A stretch of DNA of 64,000 bases from Kitasatospora purpeofusca (GTDB lineage: Bacteria; Actinomycetota; Actinomycetes; Streptomycetales; Streptomycetaceae), in contig NZ_JODS01000008.1 of the NCBI RefSeq assembly GCF_000718025.1, positions 190,066-254,065 of the forward strand, written 5' to 3'. Shown here in pieces: positions 17,075-27,177 of the stretch. Each line of letters starts with the position of its first letter. Position 1 is the stretch's first letter. The translations under genes were made by a program, and so were the position numbers. The notes below the pieces were generated by a model, which was not told the DNA's origin, searched no databases, and worked only from the letters and a program-made list of their open reading frames with translations.

Positions 17075-18276
17075 CCACGGCCGAGCAGTACGCGGCGTCG
17101 GTCGGGGAGTGGGCGACCGGCGCCGAGGCATACGGGCTGATCACCGTCGACGTGCCCGCCGAGCACTGGATCGAGGCGCTCACCGCGGCCCGGGACACGC
17201 TGGGCCTGACCTTCTTCGACTGGCTCAGCGCCGTCGACGAGCTCGCCGAGGGCTTCTCGGTGGTCGCCCACCTCGCCGCCGTCGACGCCCCCGGTGTGCG
17301 CCACCTGGCGGTGCGCACCCGGGTGCCGCGCGCCGGTGCCGCGCTGCCGACCGCCGTCGCCGTGTACGCCGGGGCCGCCTGGCACGAGCGCGAGACGCAC
17401 GAGATGTTCGGCATCGACTTCCCCGGGCACCCCCACCTGGTCACCCTGCTGCTGCCGGACGGCTTCGAGGGGCACCCGCTGCGCAAGGAGTTCGTGCTCG
17501 CGGCGCGGGTCGCCAAGGCCTGGCCGGGCGCCAAGGAGCCGGGCGAGTCCGAGGGCGACGGGCCGGCGCGGCGCAAGATGCAGCCGGCCGGGGTGCCGGA
17601 CCCGAACGAGTGGGGGCCGCTCAAGGGCACCCTGCCGCCGGTGGCCGAGCGTCCCGCCCGGGGTGCCCGGGCCGCGGGCGCGGCCCGGACGCCGCGGGCC
17701 GCCGCGGGTGCGGCGGGTGCGGCGGGTGCCGAGGGCGCGGCCGGTGCCGCAGGTGCTGCCGGGGCCGAGGGCGCTGCCGCGGTGCGGGCGGACCGTCCGC
17801 GCCGGGTCAGGTCGGTCTCCGACGGGTCGGCGAGCCAGGCGGCCGCCGCTCCGGCACAGGAAGCCGCTGCCGAGGGTGTTGCTGCCGAGGGCGCTGCCGT
17901 CGAGGGAGCTGCCGTGGAGGGCGCCGCCGCACCGCCGGTGCGGGCGGACCGGCCCCGGCGGACCAGGTCGGTGTCCGACGGCTCGGTGAGCCAGGCGGAG
18001 GCCGACGCGGCCGCCGACGCTCCGGAGCCCGGGCCCGCGCGGCCCGCGCCGTCCCGGACCCGGTCCTCCGACGCGCCCTGGCACAACCCGGTGCCGGCCC
18101 ACGACGAGCCGACGGCCGAGCCCGCCGCAGAGCCTGCCGAGCCCTCGGACGGGCCGACCGAGCCCGAGCCCGCGTCCGAGCCCGCGTCCGAGCCCTCGGA
18201 CGGGCCCGCCGCCGGGGAGCGGAAGACGAGTGAGCCGCCGGCCGAGTCGGCCGGCCAGGACGGAGACGGCGCGTGA
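17071..18276 (+). CDS. nuoC: NADH-quinone oxidoreductase subunit C with a 210-residue disordered tail
   Basis: A 401-residue protein. Residues 1 to about 185 are a NuoC core with the signature WHERETHEMFGIDFPGHPHL and LRKEF. The remaining 210 or so residues are low-complexity Ala, Glu, Gly and Pro, with a repeated module: RADRPRR-x-RSVSDGS occurs at about 239-253 and again at 291-305. NuoC proteins are normally about 150-250 residues, so this tail is an extension. NuoD is not fused or present, since no His/Asp quinone-site motifs of NuoD appear. GTG start; overlaps nuoH by 4 bases. Confidence 0.88.
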   Translation: MTTAEQYAASVGEWATGAEAYGLITVDVPAEHWIEALTAARDTLGLTFFDWLSAVDELAEGFSVVAHLAAVDAPGVRHLAVRTRVPRAGAALPTAVAVYAGAAWHERETHEMFGIDFPGHPHLVTLLLPDGFEGHPLRKEFVLAARVAKAWPGAKEPGESEGDGPARRKMQPAGVPDPNEWGPLKGTLPPVAERPARGARAAGAARTPRAAAGAAGAAGAEGAAGAAGAAGAEGAAAVRADRPRRVRSVSDGSASQAAAAPAQEAAAEGVAAEGAAVEGAAVEGAAAPPVRADRPRRTRSVSDGSVSQAEADAAADAPEPGPARPAPSRTRSSDAPWHNPVPAHDEPTAEPAAEPAEPSDGPTEPEPASEPASEPSDGPAAGERKTSEPPAESAGQDGDGA

Positions 18277-19232
18277 ACCTGTTCGACACGGTGCTGCGCT
18301 GCGTCGCCACGCTGGTCGTCTTCCTCACCCTCCCCCTGGTCATCGGCCAGACCGAGCACAAGGTGATGGCCCACATGCAGGGCCGGCTCGGCCCGATGTA
18401 CGCCGGTGGCTTCCACGGCTGGGCGCAGCTGATCGCGGACGGCGTGAAGTTCGCGCAGAAGGAGGACATCGTCCCGGCCGGGGCCGATCGCCGGATCTTC
18501 CAGCTGGCCCCCGCCGTCTCGCTGCTGCCGTACCTCTTCGTGCTGCTGGCGATCCCGGTCGGCCCGGACGGCTTCGTCGGGCAGGCGATCGACGCCGGAC
18601 TGTTCTTCGTGCTGGCCGTCATGGGTGTCGGCGTGATCGGCAAGCTGATGGCGGGCTGGGCCTCGGCCAACAAGTTCTCGCTGCTCGGCGGTCTGCGCAC
18701 GGCCGCGCAGCTGATGTCCTACGAGCTGCCGATGGTGCTCGCCGCGGCCTCGGTGGCGATGGCCGCCGGGACGCTCTCGCTGCCCGGGATCGTGGACGCC
18801 TGGCAGTGGTACTGGATCCCGTGGCAGATCATCGGCGCCTTCGTGTTCTTCACGGCCGGTCTGGCCGAGCTGCAGCGCCCGCCGTTCGACATGCCGGTCG
18901 CCGACTCGGAGATCATCTTCGGCGCGTACACCGAGTACACCGGGCTGCGCTTCGCGCTGTTCCTGCTCTCCGAGTACGTGGGCATCCTGGTGGTCTCCGC
19001 GCTGACCGCGGTGCTGTTCCTCGGCGGCTGGCACGGCCCGCTGCCGGACCAGCTCGGCTGGCTGTGGACCCTGCTGAAGACCTTCGCGCTGGCCTTCGTG
19101 GTGATCTGGCTGCGGGTCACCTACCCCCGGCTGCGCGAGGACCAGCTGATGCGCTTCGCGTGGACGGTGCTGATCCCGCTCGCCCTCGTCCAGCTGGCCC
19201 TCACCGGCATCATCAAGGTGGCGATCTCATGA
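18273..19232 (+). CDS. nuoH: NADH-quinone oxidoreductase subunit H
   Basis: A 319-residue membrane subunit with about eight helices. Conserved NuoH features include EHKVMAHMQGRLGPMYAG near the start, ADGVKFAQKEDIVP, and the RPPFDMPVADSEIIFGAYTEYTGLRFALF loop that lines the quinone chamber. It joins the peripheral arm to the membrane arm. GTG start; 4-base overlaps with nuoC and nuoI show tight coupling. Confidence 0.94.
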   Translation: MNLFDTVLRCVATLVVFLTLPLVIGQTEHKVMAHMQGRLGPMYAGGFHGWAQLIADGVKFAQKEDIVPAGADRRIFQLAPAVSLLPYLFVLLAIPVGPDGFVGQAIDAGLFFVLAVMGVGVIGKLMAGWASANKFSLLGGLRTAAQLMSYELPMVLAAASVAMAAGTLSLPGIVDAWQWYWIPWQIIGAFVFFTAGLAELQRPPFDMPVADSEIIFGAYTEYTGLRFALFLLSEYVGILVVSALTAVLFLGGWHGPLPDQLGWLWTLLKTFALAFVVIWLRVTYPRLREDQLMRFAWTVLIPLALVQLALTGIIKVAIS

Positions 19233-19786
19233 GTTTCCCCGGTGCGGGCCTGGCCAAGGGCTTGGCCGTCACCCTGCGGACGATGACGAGGAAGACCGTC
19301 ACCGCGCAGTACCCCGACGCGCAGCCCTCGCTCCCGCCCCGTTCGCGCGGGGTGATCGCGCTGCTGGAGGAGAACTGCACGGTCTGCATGCTCTGCGCCC
19401 GTGAGTGCCCGGACTGGTGCATCTACATCGACTCCCACAAGGAGACGCTGCCGGCCGCCGACCCGAACGCGCGCGCCCGCACCCGCAATGTGCTGGACCG
19501 GTTCGCCATCGACTTCTCGCTCTGCATGTACTGCGGGATCTGCATCGAGGTGTGCCCGTTCGACGCGCTGTTCTGGTCGCCCGAGTTCGAGTACGCGGAG
19601 ACCGACATCCTGGAACTGACCCACGAGCGGGACCGGCTCCGGGAGTGGATGTGGACGGTGCCGGTACCGCCGGCGCTGGACCCGGCGGCCGAGGAGCCCA
19701 AGGAGATCGCCAGCGCGCGGAAGGCCGCCGACAAGCTCGCGGCGGCCGCCGCCGCGGCTCTCGAACAGGGGGGTGACGCGCAGTGA
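19229..19786 (+). CDS. nuoI: NADH-quinone oxidoreductase subunit I (two 4Fe-4S clusters)
   Basis: A 185-residue ferredoxin-type subunit. Two motifs, CTVCMLCARECP and CMYCGICIEVCP, bind the two [4Fe-4S] clusters that feed electrons to N2 in NuoB. The C-terminal tail is Ala/Lys-rich. It overlaps nuoH and nuoJ by 4 bases each. In this operon it is the most distal electron carrier present, because the NuoEFG dehydrogenase module is missing. Confidence 0.94.
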   Translation: MSFPGAGLAKGLAVTLRTMTRKTVTAQYPDAQPSLPPRSRGVIALLEENCTVCMLCARECPDWCIYIDSHKETLPAADPNARARTRNVLDRFAIDFSLCMYCGICIEVCPFDALFWSPEFEYAETDILELTHERDRLREWMWTVPVPPALDPAAEEPKEIASARKAADKLAAAAAAALEQGGDAQ

Positions 19787-20478
19787 GCGCCGCCGCCCTG
19801 CTCGCCGCGACCGGGCCGCTGGACCCGGCCGCGCGCTCCTTCCTCTCCCCGACCGGGGTGGAGATCGTCTTCCTGCTGGTCGGCATCGCCGTGCTCGGTT
19901 CGGCCGTGGTCGCCGTGACCACCAAGCAGCTGGTGCACGCCGCGCTGTGGCTGGTCGCCGCGCTCGGCGGGCTGGCGGTGGAGTTCCTGCTGCTCACCGC
20001 CGAGTTCGTCGCCTGGGTGCAGGTGCTGATCTACCTCGGCTCGGTGGTCGTGCTGGTGCTGTTCGGACTGATGCTCACCAAGGCGCCGATCGGGCGCTCG
20101 CCGGACGCCGACTCGAAGAACCGCTGGGTCGCCCTGGTGGTCGCGCTGGCCTCGGCCGGGACCCTGGTGACCCTGGTCGTGGACGCCTTCCGGACCTCCT
20201 GGATCGACCTCGGCGCGGGCGGCGGCTCGGCCGCGGTGACCGGTGCCAGCCTGTTCCGCACCTGGGTGCTGCCCTTCGAGGCGCTCTCGGTGCTGCTGCT
20301 GGCCGCGCTGGTCGGCGCCATCGTGCTGTCGCGCGGCGCGGGCCGACGGGTCCCGGCGCCCCGGTCCGGACGGATCCGGGCCGGCCGTCCGGTGGGCTCC
20401 AACGGGACGGTCGCCCAGCGGGCGGCCGCCGCGCCCCCGGCCGAGGCCCCCGAGACCGCTCCGGCGGAGGAGAGCTGA
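19783..20478 (+). CDS. nuoJ: NADH-quinone oxidoreductase subunit J
   Basis: A 231-residue membrane subunit with five hydrophobic helices, including TTKQLVHAALWLVAALGGLAVEFLLLTAEFVAWVQVLIYLGSVVVLVLFGLMLT, the pi-bulge helix region characteristic of NuoJ. It has an Ala/Pro-rich C-terminal tail. GTG start; the stop overlaps the nuoK ATG by one base. Confidence 0.93.
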   Translation: MSAAALLAATGPLDPAARSFLSPTGVEIVFLLVGIAVLGSAVVAVTTKQLVHAALWLVAALGGLAVEFLLLTAEFVAWVQVLIYLGSVVVLVLFGLMLTKAPIGRSPDADSKNRWVALVVALASAGTLVTLVVDAFRTSWIDLGAGGGSAAVTGASLFRTWVLPFEALSVLLLAALVGAIVLSRGAGRRVPAPRSGRIRAGRPVGSNGTVAQRAAAAPPAEAPETAPAEES

Positions 20479-20855
20479 TGCACCTCGCCTACCCCGTCGT
20501 CCTCGCCGCGCTGCTGTTCAGCGTCGGCGTCTACGGCGTGCTCGCCCGGCGCAACGTGATCCTGGTGCTTATGTCCGTCGAGCTGATGCTCAACGCCGTC
20601 AACCTCAACCTGGTCGCCTTCGACGCCTGGCTGCGCGACTCGCTGCACGCCGGCCAGGCGCTCACCCTGTTCACCATCACGATCGCCGCCGCCGAGATCG
20701 GGCTCGGGCTCGCCATCGTCCTGCTGCTCTTCCGGGCCCGGGGCACGGCGGACATCGACCGGGCCATCGCGCTCGGCGACCCGGCCGAATCCACCGCCGA
20801 CGTCGACGAGGCGCCGGTCGGGACCGAGGCGCTGAAGGGCCGGGCCACCGCATGA
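20478..20855 (+). CDS. nuoK: NADH-quinone oxidoreductase subunit K
   Basis: A 125-residue protein with three helices. The conserved glutamates lie in VLMSVELMLNAVNLNLVAF and ITIAAAEIGLGLAIVLLLFR, as required for proton transfer in NuoK. A soluble tail of about 25 residues extends the usual 100-residue length. Overlaps nuoL by 4 bases. Confidence 0.94.
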   Translation: MHLAYPVVLAALLFSVGVYGVLARRNVILVLMSVELMLNAVNLNLVAFDAWLRDSLHAGQALTLFTITIAAAEIGLGLAIVLLLFRARGTADIDRAIALGDPAESTADVDEAPVGTEALKGRATA

Positions 20856-22894
20856 ACCTCGCCCTGCCCGCCCTCGTCCCCGCCCTGCCCGCGCTCGGCG
20901 CGGCCGCCACCCTGGCCGTCGGCCGGCGCTCCCCGGGCCTGGCCCGGCCGCTGGCGATCGTGCCGGTCGCGGTCTCGGCCGTGCTCGCCCTGGTGGTCGC
21001 GATCCAGCTCGGCACCGGCCAGGTGCTGGACGCCGCCACCCGGCTCACCCCGACCGGTGGACCGGAGATCTCGCTCGCGATCCACCTGGACGGCTACAGC
21101 TCGCTGATCTCGGTGCTGGTCGGCCTGGTCGCCACCTGCGTCCAGGTCTACTCGACCGCCTACCTCAAGGACGATCCGCGCTACCCCTCGTACGCGGCGC
21201 TGGTCTCGCTGTTCACGGCGGCGATGTTCCTGGTCGTGTACTCCGGCGACCTGATCGTGCTGCTGGTCGGCTGGGAGGTCATGGGCATCTGCTCGTACTT
21301 CCTGATCGGCCACCACTGGGAGACCGAGGACGCCCGCTCCGCCTCGCTGAAGGCCTTCCTGGTCACCAAGCTGGGCGACGTGCCGTTCCTGTTCGGCATC
21401 TTCCTGCTCGGCGCCGACGCCGGTAGCTTCCGGATCGAGGACGTGCTGCGGGCCGCCGGCGACGGGCGGCTCGGCCATCCGACGCTGATCGCGCTGCTCC
21501 TGCTGGCCGGGGTGGCGGGCAAGAGCGCGCAGTTCCCGCTGCACACCTGGCTCCCGGACGCGATGGCCGGTCCGACGCCGGTCTCCGCGCTGATCCACGC
21601 CGCCACCATGGTCGCGGCCGGCATCTACCTGGTGGCCCGGCTGCTGCCGGTCTTCCTGCTGTCCGGGGCGGCGCTGGTGGTCCTGGCGGTGATGGCCGCC
21701 GTGACGATGATCGGCTCGGCGCTCTGCGCGCTGGCCCAGGACGACCTCAAGCGGGTGCTCGCCTACTCGACCGTCGGCCAGCTCGGCTACATGGCCGGCG
21801 CGCTCGCCAGCGGCGACCGCGAGGCCTCGGTCTTCCACCTGGTCAGCCACGGCGCGTTCAAGGCGCTGCTGTTCCTCGCCGCCGGTGTGGTGATCCACGC
21901 CGCGCACACCAACTCGATCTCCGCGATGTCCAGGATCCCCGGGCTGCGCAAGCGCGTCCCGGACGCCTACTGGACGATGGCCATCGCGCTGATCGCCCTG
22001 ATCGGCCTGCCGCCGTTCTCCGGCTTCTTCAGCAAGGAGGCGGTGCTGACCGCCGCCGAGCACGCCGCCAACGGCGAGGCGCTGACCAACGGCCTCGGCC
22101 CGGCCTCGGCGGTGCCGCAGGCGGCCGGCTGGATCGTGCTGATCTCGGCCGGGCTCACCGCGCTGCTCACGGCGGCGTACGCGGCCAGGCTCTTCCTGGT
22201 GACCTTCCACAGCCCGGCGGGCGCGGCGCTCCCCGCCGCGGGCGGGGCCCCGGCCGTCGCCGACCACGAGCCCGACGCGCCGTACTCGCCCGAGCCGGAC
22301 GAGGCCGACCCGGCGGTCGCCGAGCCGCCCGCGATGCGCTGGCCGCTGTGGGTGCTGGCCGTGCCGACCATGGGCTTCGGCATCGCCGGCCTGCGCTCGG
22401 ACTGGCTGCCCGCGCTGCTGGACGGCGGTTCGCTGAAGCCCTCCGCGGTCACCGCCGTGACCGGCACCGGACTGGCCGTGGTCGGTGTGCTGCTGGCCTA
22501 CGGCGCCTGGCGCGCGGCCACCGCCCGGACCACCGAGGGCCTGCCCGCCCCGGCCGAGCCCGGCCGGGTGCCCGAGCAGGCCGGAGCCCCGGCCGCCGAG
22601 GTGATCGTCGCCGATCCCGGGCGCGCCCTGCTGGGCCCGCTGTTCGGCCCGGCCCGGCACGGCTTCGGCGTCGACCGGCTCTACAGCGCGCTGTTCGTCC
22701 GCCCGGTCGAGGCCGCCGCCCGGCTCGTCCGCTTCCTCGACCGCGAGGTCGTGGAGACGTACGTGCGCGGCAGCGGTGCCGGGGCCGAGCTGCTGGGCCG
22801 GGTCGTCCGGCTGGCGCAGACCGGCAACGCGCAGACCTATCTCAGCGCGCTGCTCGCCGGTGTCGTCCTGCTGGCCGTCCTGGTGGCGGTGTAG
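20852..22894 (+). CDS. nuoL: NADH-quinone oxidoreductase subunit L
   Basis: A 680-residue antiporter-like subunit. Key residues are in GWEVMGICSYFLIGHHWE (Glu), GVAGKSAQFPLHTWLPDAMAGPTPVSALIHAATMVAAG (Lys and His of the proton channel), and SHGAFKALLFLAAG (Lys). The C-terminal lateral helix region follows a variable charged loop around 22250-22320. It is the most distal proton pump of the membrane arm. Confidence 0.94.
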   Translation: MNLALPALVPALPALGAAATLAVGRRSPGLARPLAIVPVAVSAVLALVVAIQLGTGQVLDAATRLTPTGGPEISLAIHLDGYSSLISVLVGLVATCVQVYSTAYLKDDPRYPSYAALVSLFTAAMFLVVYSGDLIVLLVGWEVMGICSYFLIGHHWETEDARSASLKAFLVTKLGDVPFLFGIFLLGADAGSFRIEDVLRAAGDGRLGHPTLIALLLLAGVAGKSAQFPLHTWLPDAMAGPTPVSALIHAATMVAAGIYLVARLLPVFLLSGAALVVLAVMAAVTMIGSALCALAQDDLKRVLAYSTVGQLGYMAGALASGDREASVFHLVSHGAFKALLFLAAGVVIHAAHTNSISAMSRIPGLRKRVPDAYWTMAIALIALIGLPPFSGFFSKEAVLTAAEHAANGEALTNGLGPASAVPQAAGWIVLISAGLTALLTAAYAARLFLVTFHSPAGAALPAAGGAPAVADHEPDAPYSPEPDEADPAVAEPPAMRWPLWVLAVPTMGFGIAGLRSDWLPALLDGGSLKPSAVTAVTGTGLAVVGVLLAYGAWRAATARTTEGLPAPAEPGRVPEQAGAPAAEVIVADPGRALLGPLFGPARHGFGVDRLYSALFVRPVEAAARLVRFLDREVVETYVRGSGAGAELLGRVVRLAQTGNAQTYLSALLAGVVLLAVLVAV

Positions 22895-22956
22895 CCGATG
22901 CCGTACCTCCCGTCCTCGTCCGCTGCCGTGGCTGTCGCTGTCGCTAGGAGTCCCCG

Positions 22957-24513
<1,557 letters not shown>

Positions 24514-24515
24514 CC

Positions 24516-26126
24516 ATGCTCGGCACCGCACTCGGATCTCACTCCACGGGGCAGACCACTGTGACCTCCCTCGCCGTCGCCAACCCGGGCAGCCTGATCC
24601 AGTCCGTGGACTGGGTGGCGATCGCGCCCCCGCTGATCGCCGCGCTGGCCGCCCTCGCCGTGCTGGTCACCGACCTCTTCCTGCCCGCGCGGCACAAGCG
24701 CTGGCTGGGCCGGCTCACCGCCGCCGCACTCGCCCTGGCCATCGTCTCGCTCCTCCCGCTCATCGGTGGATCACCCCGAGCCACCTTCTGTGCGCAGAAC
24801 GTAACAGGGGCCACTGACAACGCTGGCTGCTCCTACGTCGCCGACCACTTCGCGCTGGTCTTCCAGCTGCTCGCGCTCGGCGGCGCGCTGATCGCCGCCC
24901 TGCTGTCCGCCCACACGGTGGAGCGCGAGGAGCTGCCCGGCGGCGAGTACTGGTTCCTGCTGCTCTCCAGCGCCACCGGCGCCGCGCTGCTGCCCGCCTC
25001 CCGCGACCTCGCCACCCTGGTGATCGCCCTGGAGGTCGCCTCACTGCCCGCCTTCGCCCTGGTCGCGCTGCGCCGGGACGGCCGGGGCGCCGAGGCCGCG
25101 CTCAAGTTCTTCCTGTCCTCCGTCACCGCGACCGCCGTGATGCTGCTCGGCATCGGCTTCGTCTACGCGGCGAGCGGCAGCCTGCACCTGGGCGCCGTCG
25201 CCACCGGGCTGGAGCACGCCCCCGCGCAGCTGAAGCCGCTGGCCGAGGCGGGAGCGGTGCTCACGCTGGCCGGCTTCGCCTTCAAGGTCGCCGCCGTGCC
25301 GTTCCACTTCTGGGTGCCGGACACCTACACCGGCGCCCCGCTGCCGGTGGCCGGCTACCTCTCGGTGGTCGGCAAGGCGGCCGGTCTGGCCGGACTGGCC
25401 CTGGTCACCACCATCGCCTTCCGCCCGTACGCGCACACCTGGGGCCTGGTGCTCGCGGTGCTGGCCGCCGTCACCATGACGGTCGGCAACGCGGGCGCGC
25501 TGCGCCAGCGCTTCGACACCCGCTACAGCGCGGTCCGGCTGCTCGCCTGGTCCTCGGTGGGCCAGGCCGGCTACCTGCTGGTGCCGCTGGCCGCGGCCGG
25601 CTACGCGCCGACCACGACCGACCCGCTGGGCGCCACCGCCGCGTACGCGCTGATCTACGGCGTGGTCAACCTGGGCGCCTTCGGCGTGGTGGCGGCGGTC
25701 GGCCGTCGTTCCGAGGCCGGGGTGGACGACTTCCGCGGGTTGTTCGCCCGGCGCCGCTGGACGGCGCTGGCGCTGGCGTTCTTCCTGCTCTGCCTGGCCG
25801 GGCTGCCGCCGGGCGTGATCGGCCTGTTCGGCAAGGTCGTGGTGTTCCGCGCCGCGGTCGACGCCGGGCTGGGCTGGCTGGCCGTGGTGATGGCCGTCAA
25901 CGTGGTCGTCGCGCTGTACTACTACCTGCGCTGGACCGCCGTGCTGTTCGCCCCGGCCCCGGACGCGGCCCCCGCGGAGGGGGCGGGGGAGCGCGCGGCC
26001 ACGGCCCCCGAGCGGCGCCTGCCGGTGTCGCTGACCGCCACCCTGGGCCTCACCGCCTCCGTCGCGGTGGTGCTCTCGGTGGCCCCGCAGCTGGTGCTCC
26101 AGGTGGTCGGTGGTTCGCTGTTCTGA
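24516..26126 (+). CDS. nuoN: NADH-quinone oxidoreductase subunit N
   Basis: A 536-residue antiporter-like subunit with FKVAAVPFHFWVPDTYTGAPLPVAGYLSVVGKAAG (Lys/His channel residues) and the C-terminal FGKVVVFRAAVDAGLGWLAVVMAVNVVVALYYYLRW. The start is taken at ATG 24516, two bases after nuoM; a GTG at 24561 is an alternative. A loop with two cysteines (TFCAQNVTGATDNAGCSY, about residues 90-107) is not usual for NuoN and could form an external disulfide. Last gene of the operon. Confidence 0.93.
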   Translation: MLGTALGSHSTGQTTVTSLAVANPGSLIQSVDWVAIAPPLIAALAALAVLVTDLFLPARHKRWLGRLTAAALALAIVSLLPLIGGSPRATFCAQNVTGATDNAGCSYVADHFALVFQLLALGGALIAALLSAHTVEREELPGGEYWFLLLSSATGAALLPASRDLATLVIALEVASLPAFALVALRRDGRGAEAALKFFLSSVTATAVMLLGIGFVYAASGSLHLGAVATGLEHAPAQLKPLAEAGAVLTLAGFAFKVAAVPFHFWVPDTYTGAPLPVAGYLSVVGKAAGLAGLALVTTIAFRPYAHTWGLVLAVLAAVTMTVGNAGALRQRFDTRYSAVRLLAWSSVGQAGYLLVPLAAAGYAPTTTDPLGATAAYALIYGVVNLGAFGVVAAVGRRSEAGVDDFRGLFARRRWTALALAFFLLCLAGLPPGVIGLFGKVVVFRAAVDAGLGWLAVVMAVNVVVALYYYLRWTAVLFAPAPDAAPAEGAGERAATAPERRLPVSLTATLGLTASVAVVLSVAPQLVLQVVGGSLF

Positions 26127-26278
26127 ACCCCGCCCGGCGGACGCGCCGGGGCGGGGCCGGGTCCCCCGGTCGGGTGTCATGCCGGTCACAAGGGAACAAG
26201 GCCCCGGCCCCCACCCGTTGACCGGGCAGGAGGGACGAGGCAGAAAGGGCTTCCCCACGCACCATTGGAGGGCCACCC

Positions 26279-27139
26279 GTGCATCGCCGGCACAACGGAC
26301 TGAGGACCGCCGCCCTGCTCGGGGGCCTCTCGGCGCTGATCCTGGTGATCGGTTCCTTCTTCGGCCGTACGGGCTTCGTGATCGCCCTGCTGGTCGCCCT
26401 CGGCACCAACGCCTACGCCTACTGGAACAGCGACAAGCTCGCCCTGCGCGCCATGCGGGCCCGCCCGGTGAGCGAGATCGAGGCGCCGCGGCTGTACCGG
26501 ATCGTCCGGGAGCTCTCCACCTCGGCGCGCCAGCCGATGCCGCGGCTCTACATCTCGCCGACCCCGGCCCCGAACGCCTTCGCCACCGGCCGCAACCCGC
26601 GCAACGCGGCGGTCTGCTGCACCGACGGCATCCTGCAGCTGCTCGACGAGCGCGAGCTGCGCGGTGTCCTCGGCCACGAGCTGAGCCACGTCTACAACCG
26701 GGACATCCTGATCTCCTCGGTGGCCGGCGCGCTCGCCTCGGTGGTGATGTTCCTGGTGAACTTCGCCTGGCTGATCCCGTTCGGCCGGGGTGACGACGAC
26801 GACGGCCCGGGCCTGTTCGGGCTGCTCGCGATCATGATCCTCGGCCCGGTCGCCGCCTCGCTGATCCAGCTGGCGGTCAGCCGCTCCCGGGAGTACCAGG
26901 CCGACGCCGACGGGGCCCGGATCACCGGCGACCCGCTGGCCCTGGCGAGCGCGCTGCGCAAGCTGGACGCGGGCACCCGGCAGCTGCCGCTGCCGCCGGA
27001 GCCGCAGATCAAGACCGCCAGCCACATGATGATCGCCAGCCCGTTCCGCCCGGGCGAGGCCGGTACGAAGCTGTTCTCGACCCATCCGCCGATGGCCGAG
27101 CGGATCGCCCGGCTGGAGCGGATGGCCGGCCACCGGTAG
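26279..27139 (+). CDS. htpX: Zinc metalloprotease HtpX homologue (M48)
   Basis: A 286-residue membrane protease with two N-terminal helices, the zinc motif HELSH (H133, E134, H137) and third ligand E205 in SREYQADADGA, then a second helix pair. HtpX degrades misfolded membrane proteins. GTG start at 26279 with GGAGGG eight bases before it. It is separate from the nuo operon (152-base gap). Confidence 0.92.
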   Translation: MHRRHNGLRTAALLGGLSALILVIGSFFGRTGFVIALLVALGTNAYAYWNSDKLALRAMRARPVSEIEAPRLYRIVRELSTSARQPMPRLYISPTPAPNAFATGRNPRNAAVCCTDGILQLLDERELRGVLGHELSHVYNRDILISSVAGALASVVMFLVNFAWLIPFGRGDDDDGPGLFGLLAIMILGPVAASLIQLAVSRSREYQADADGARITGDPLALASALRKLDAGTRQLPLPPEPQIKTASHMMIASPFRPGEAGTKLFSTHPPMAERIARLERMAGHR

Positions 27140-27177
27140 CGGCTCCGGTAGCGACGCCGGGAAGGGCGCGGCGGCCG

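Noticed and set aside
16914..19034. Long leftward frames opposite nuoB-nuoH
   Set aside because: These are Asp/Arg/His-rich shadow translations of conserved nuo genes with no domain and no RBS.
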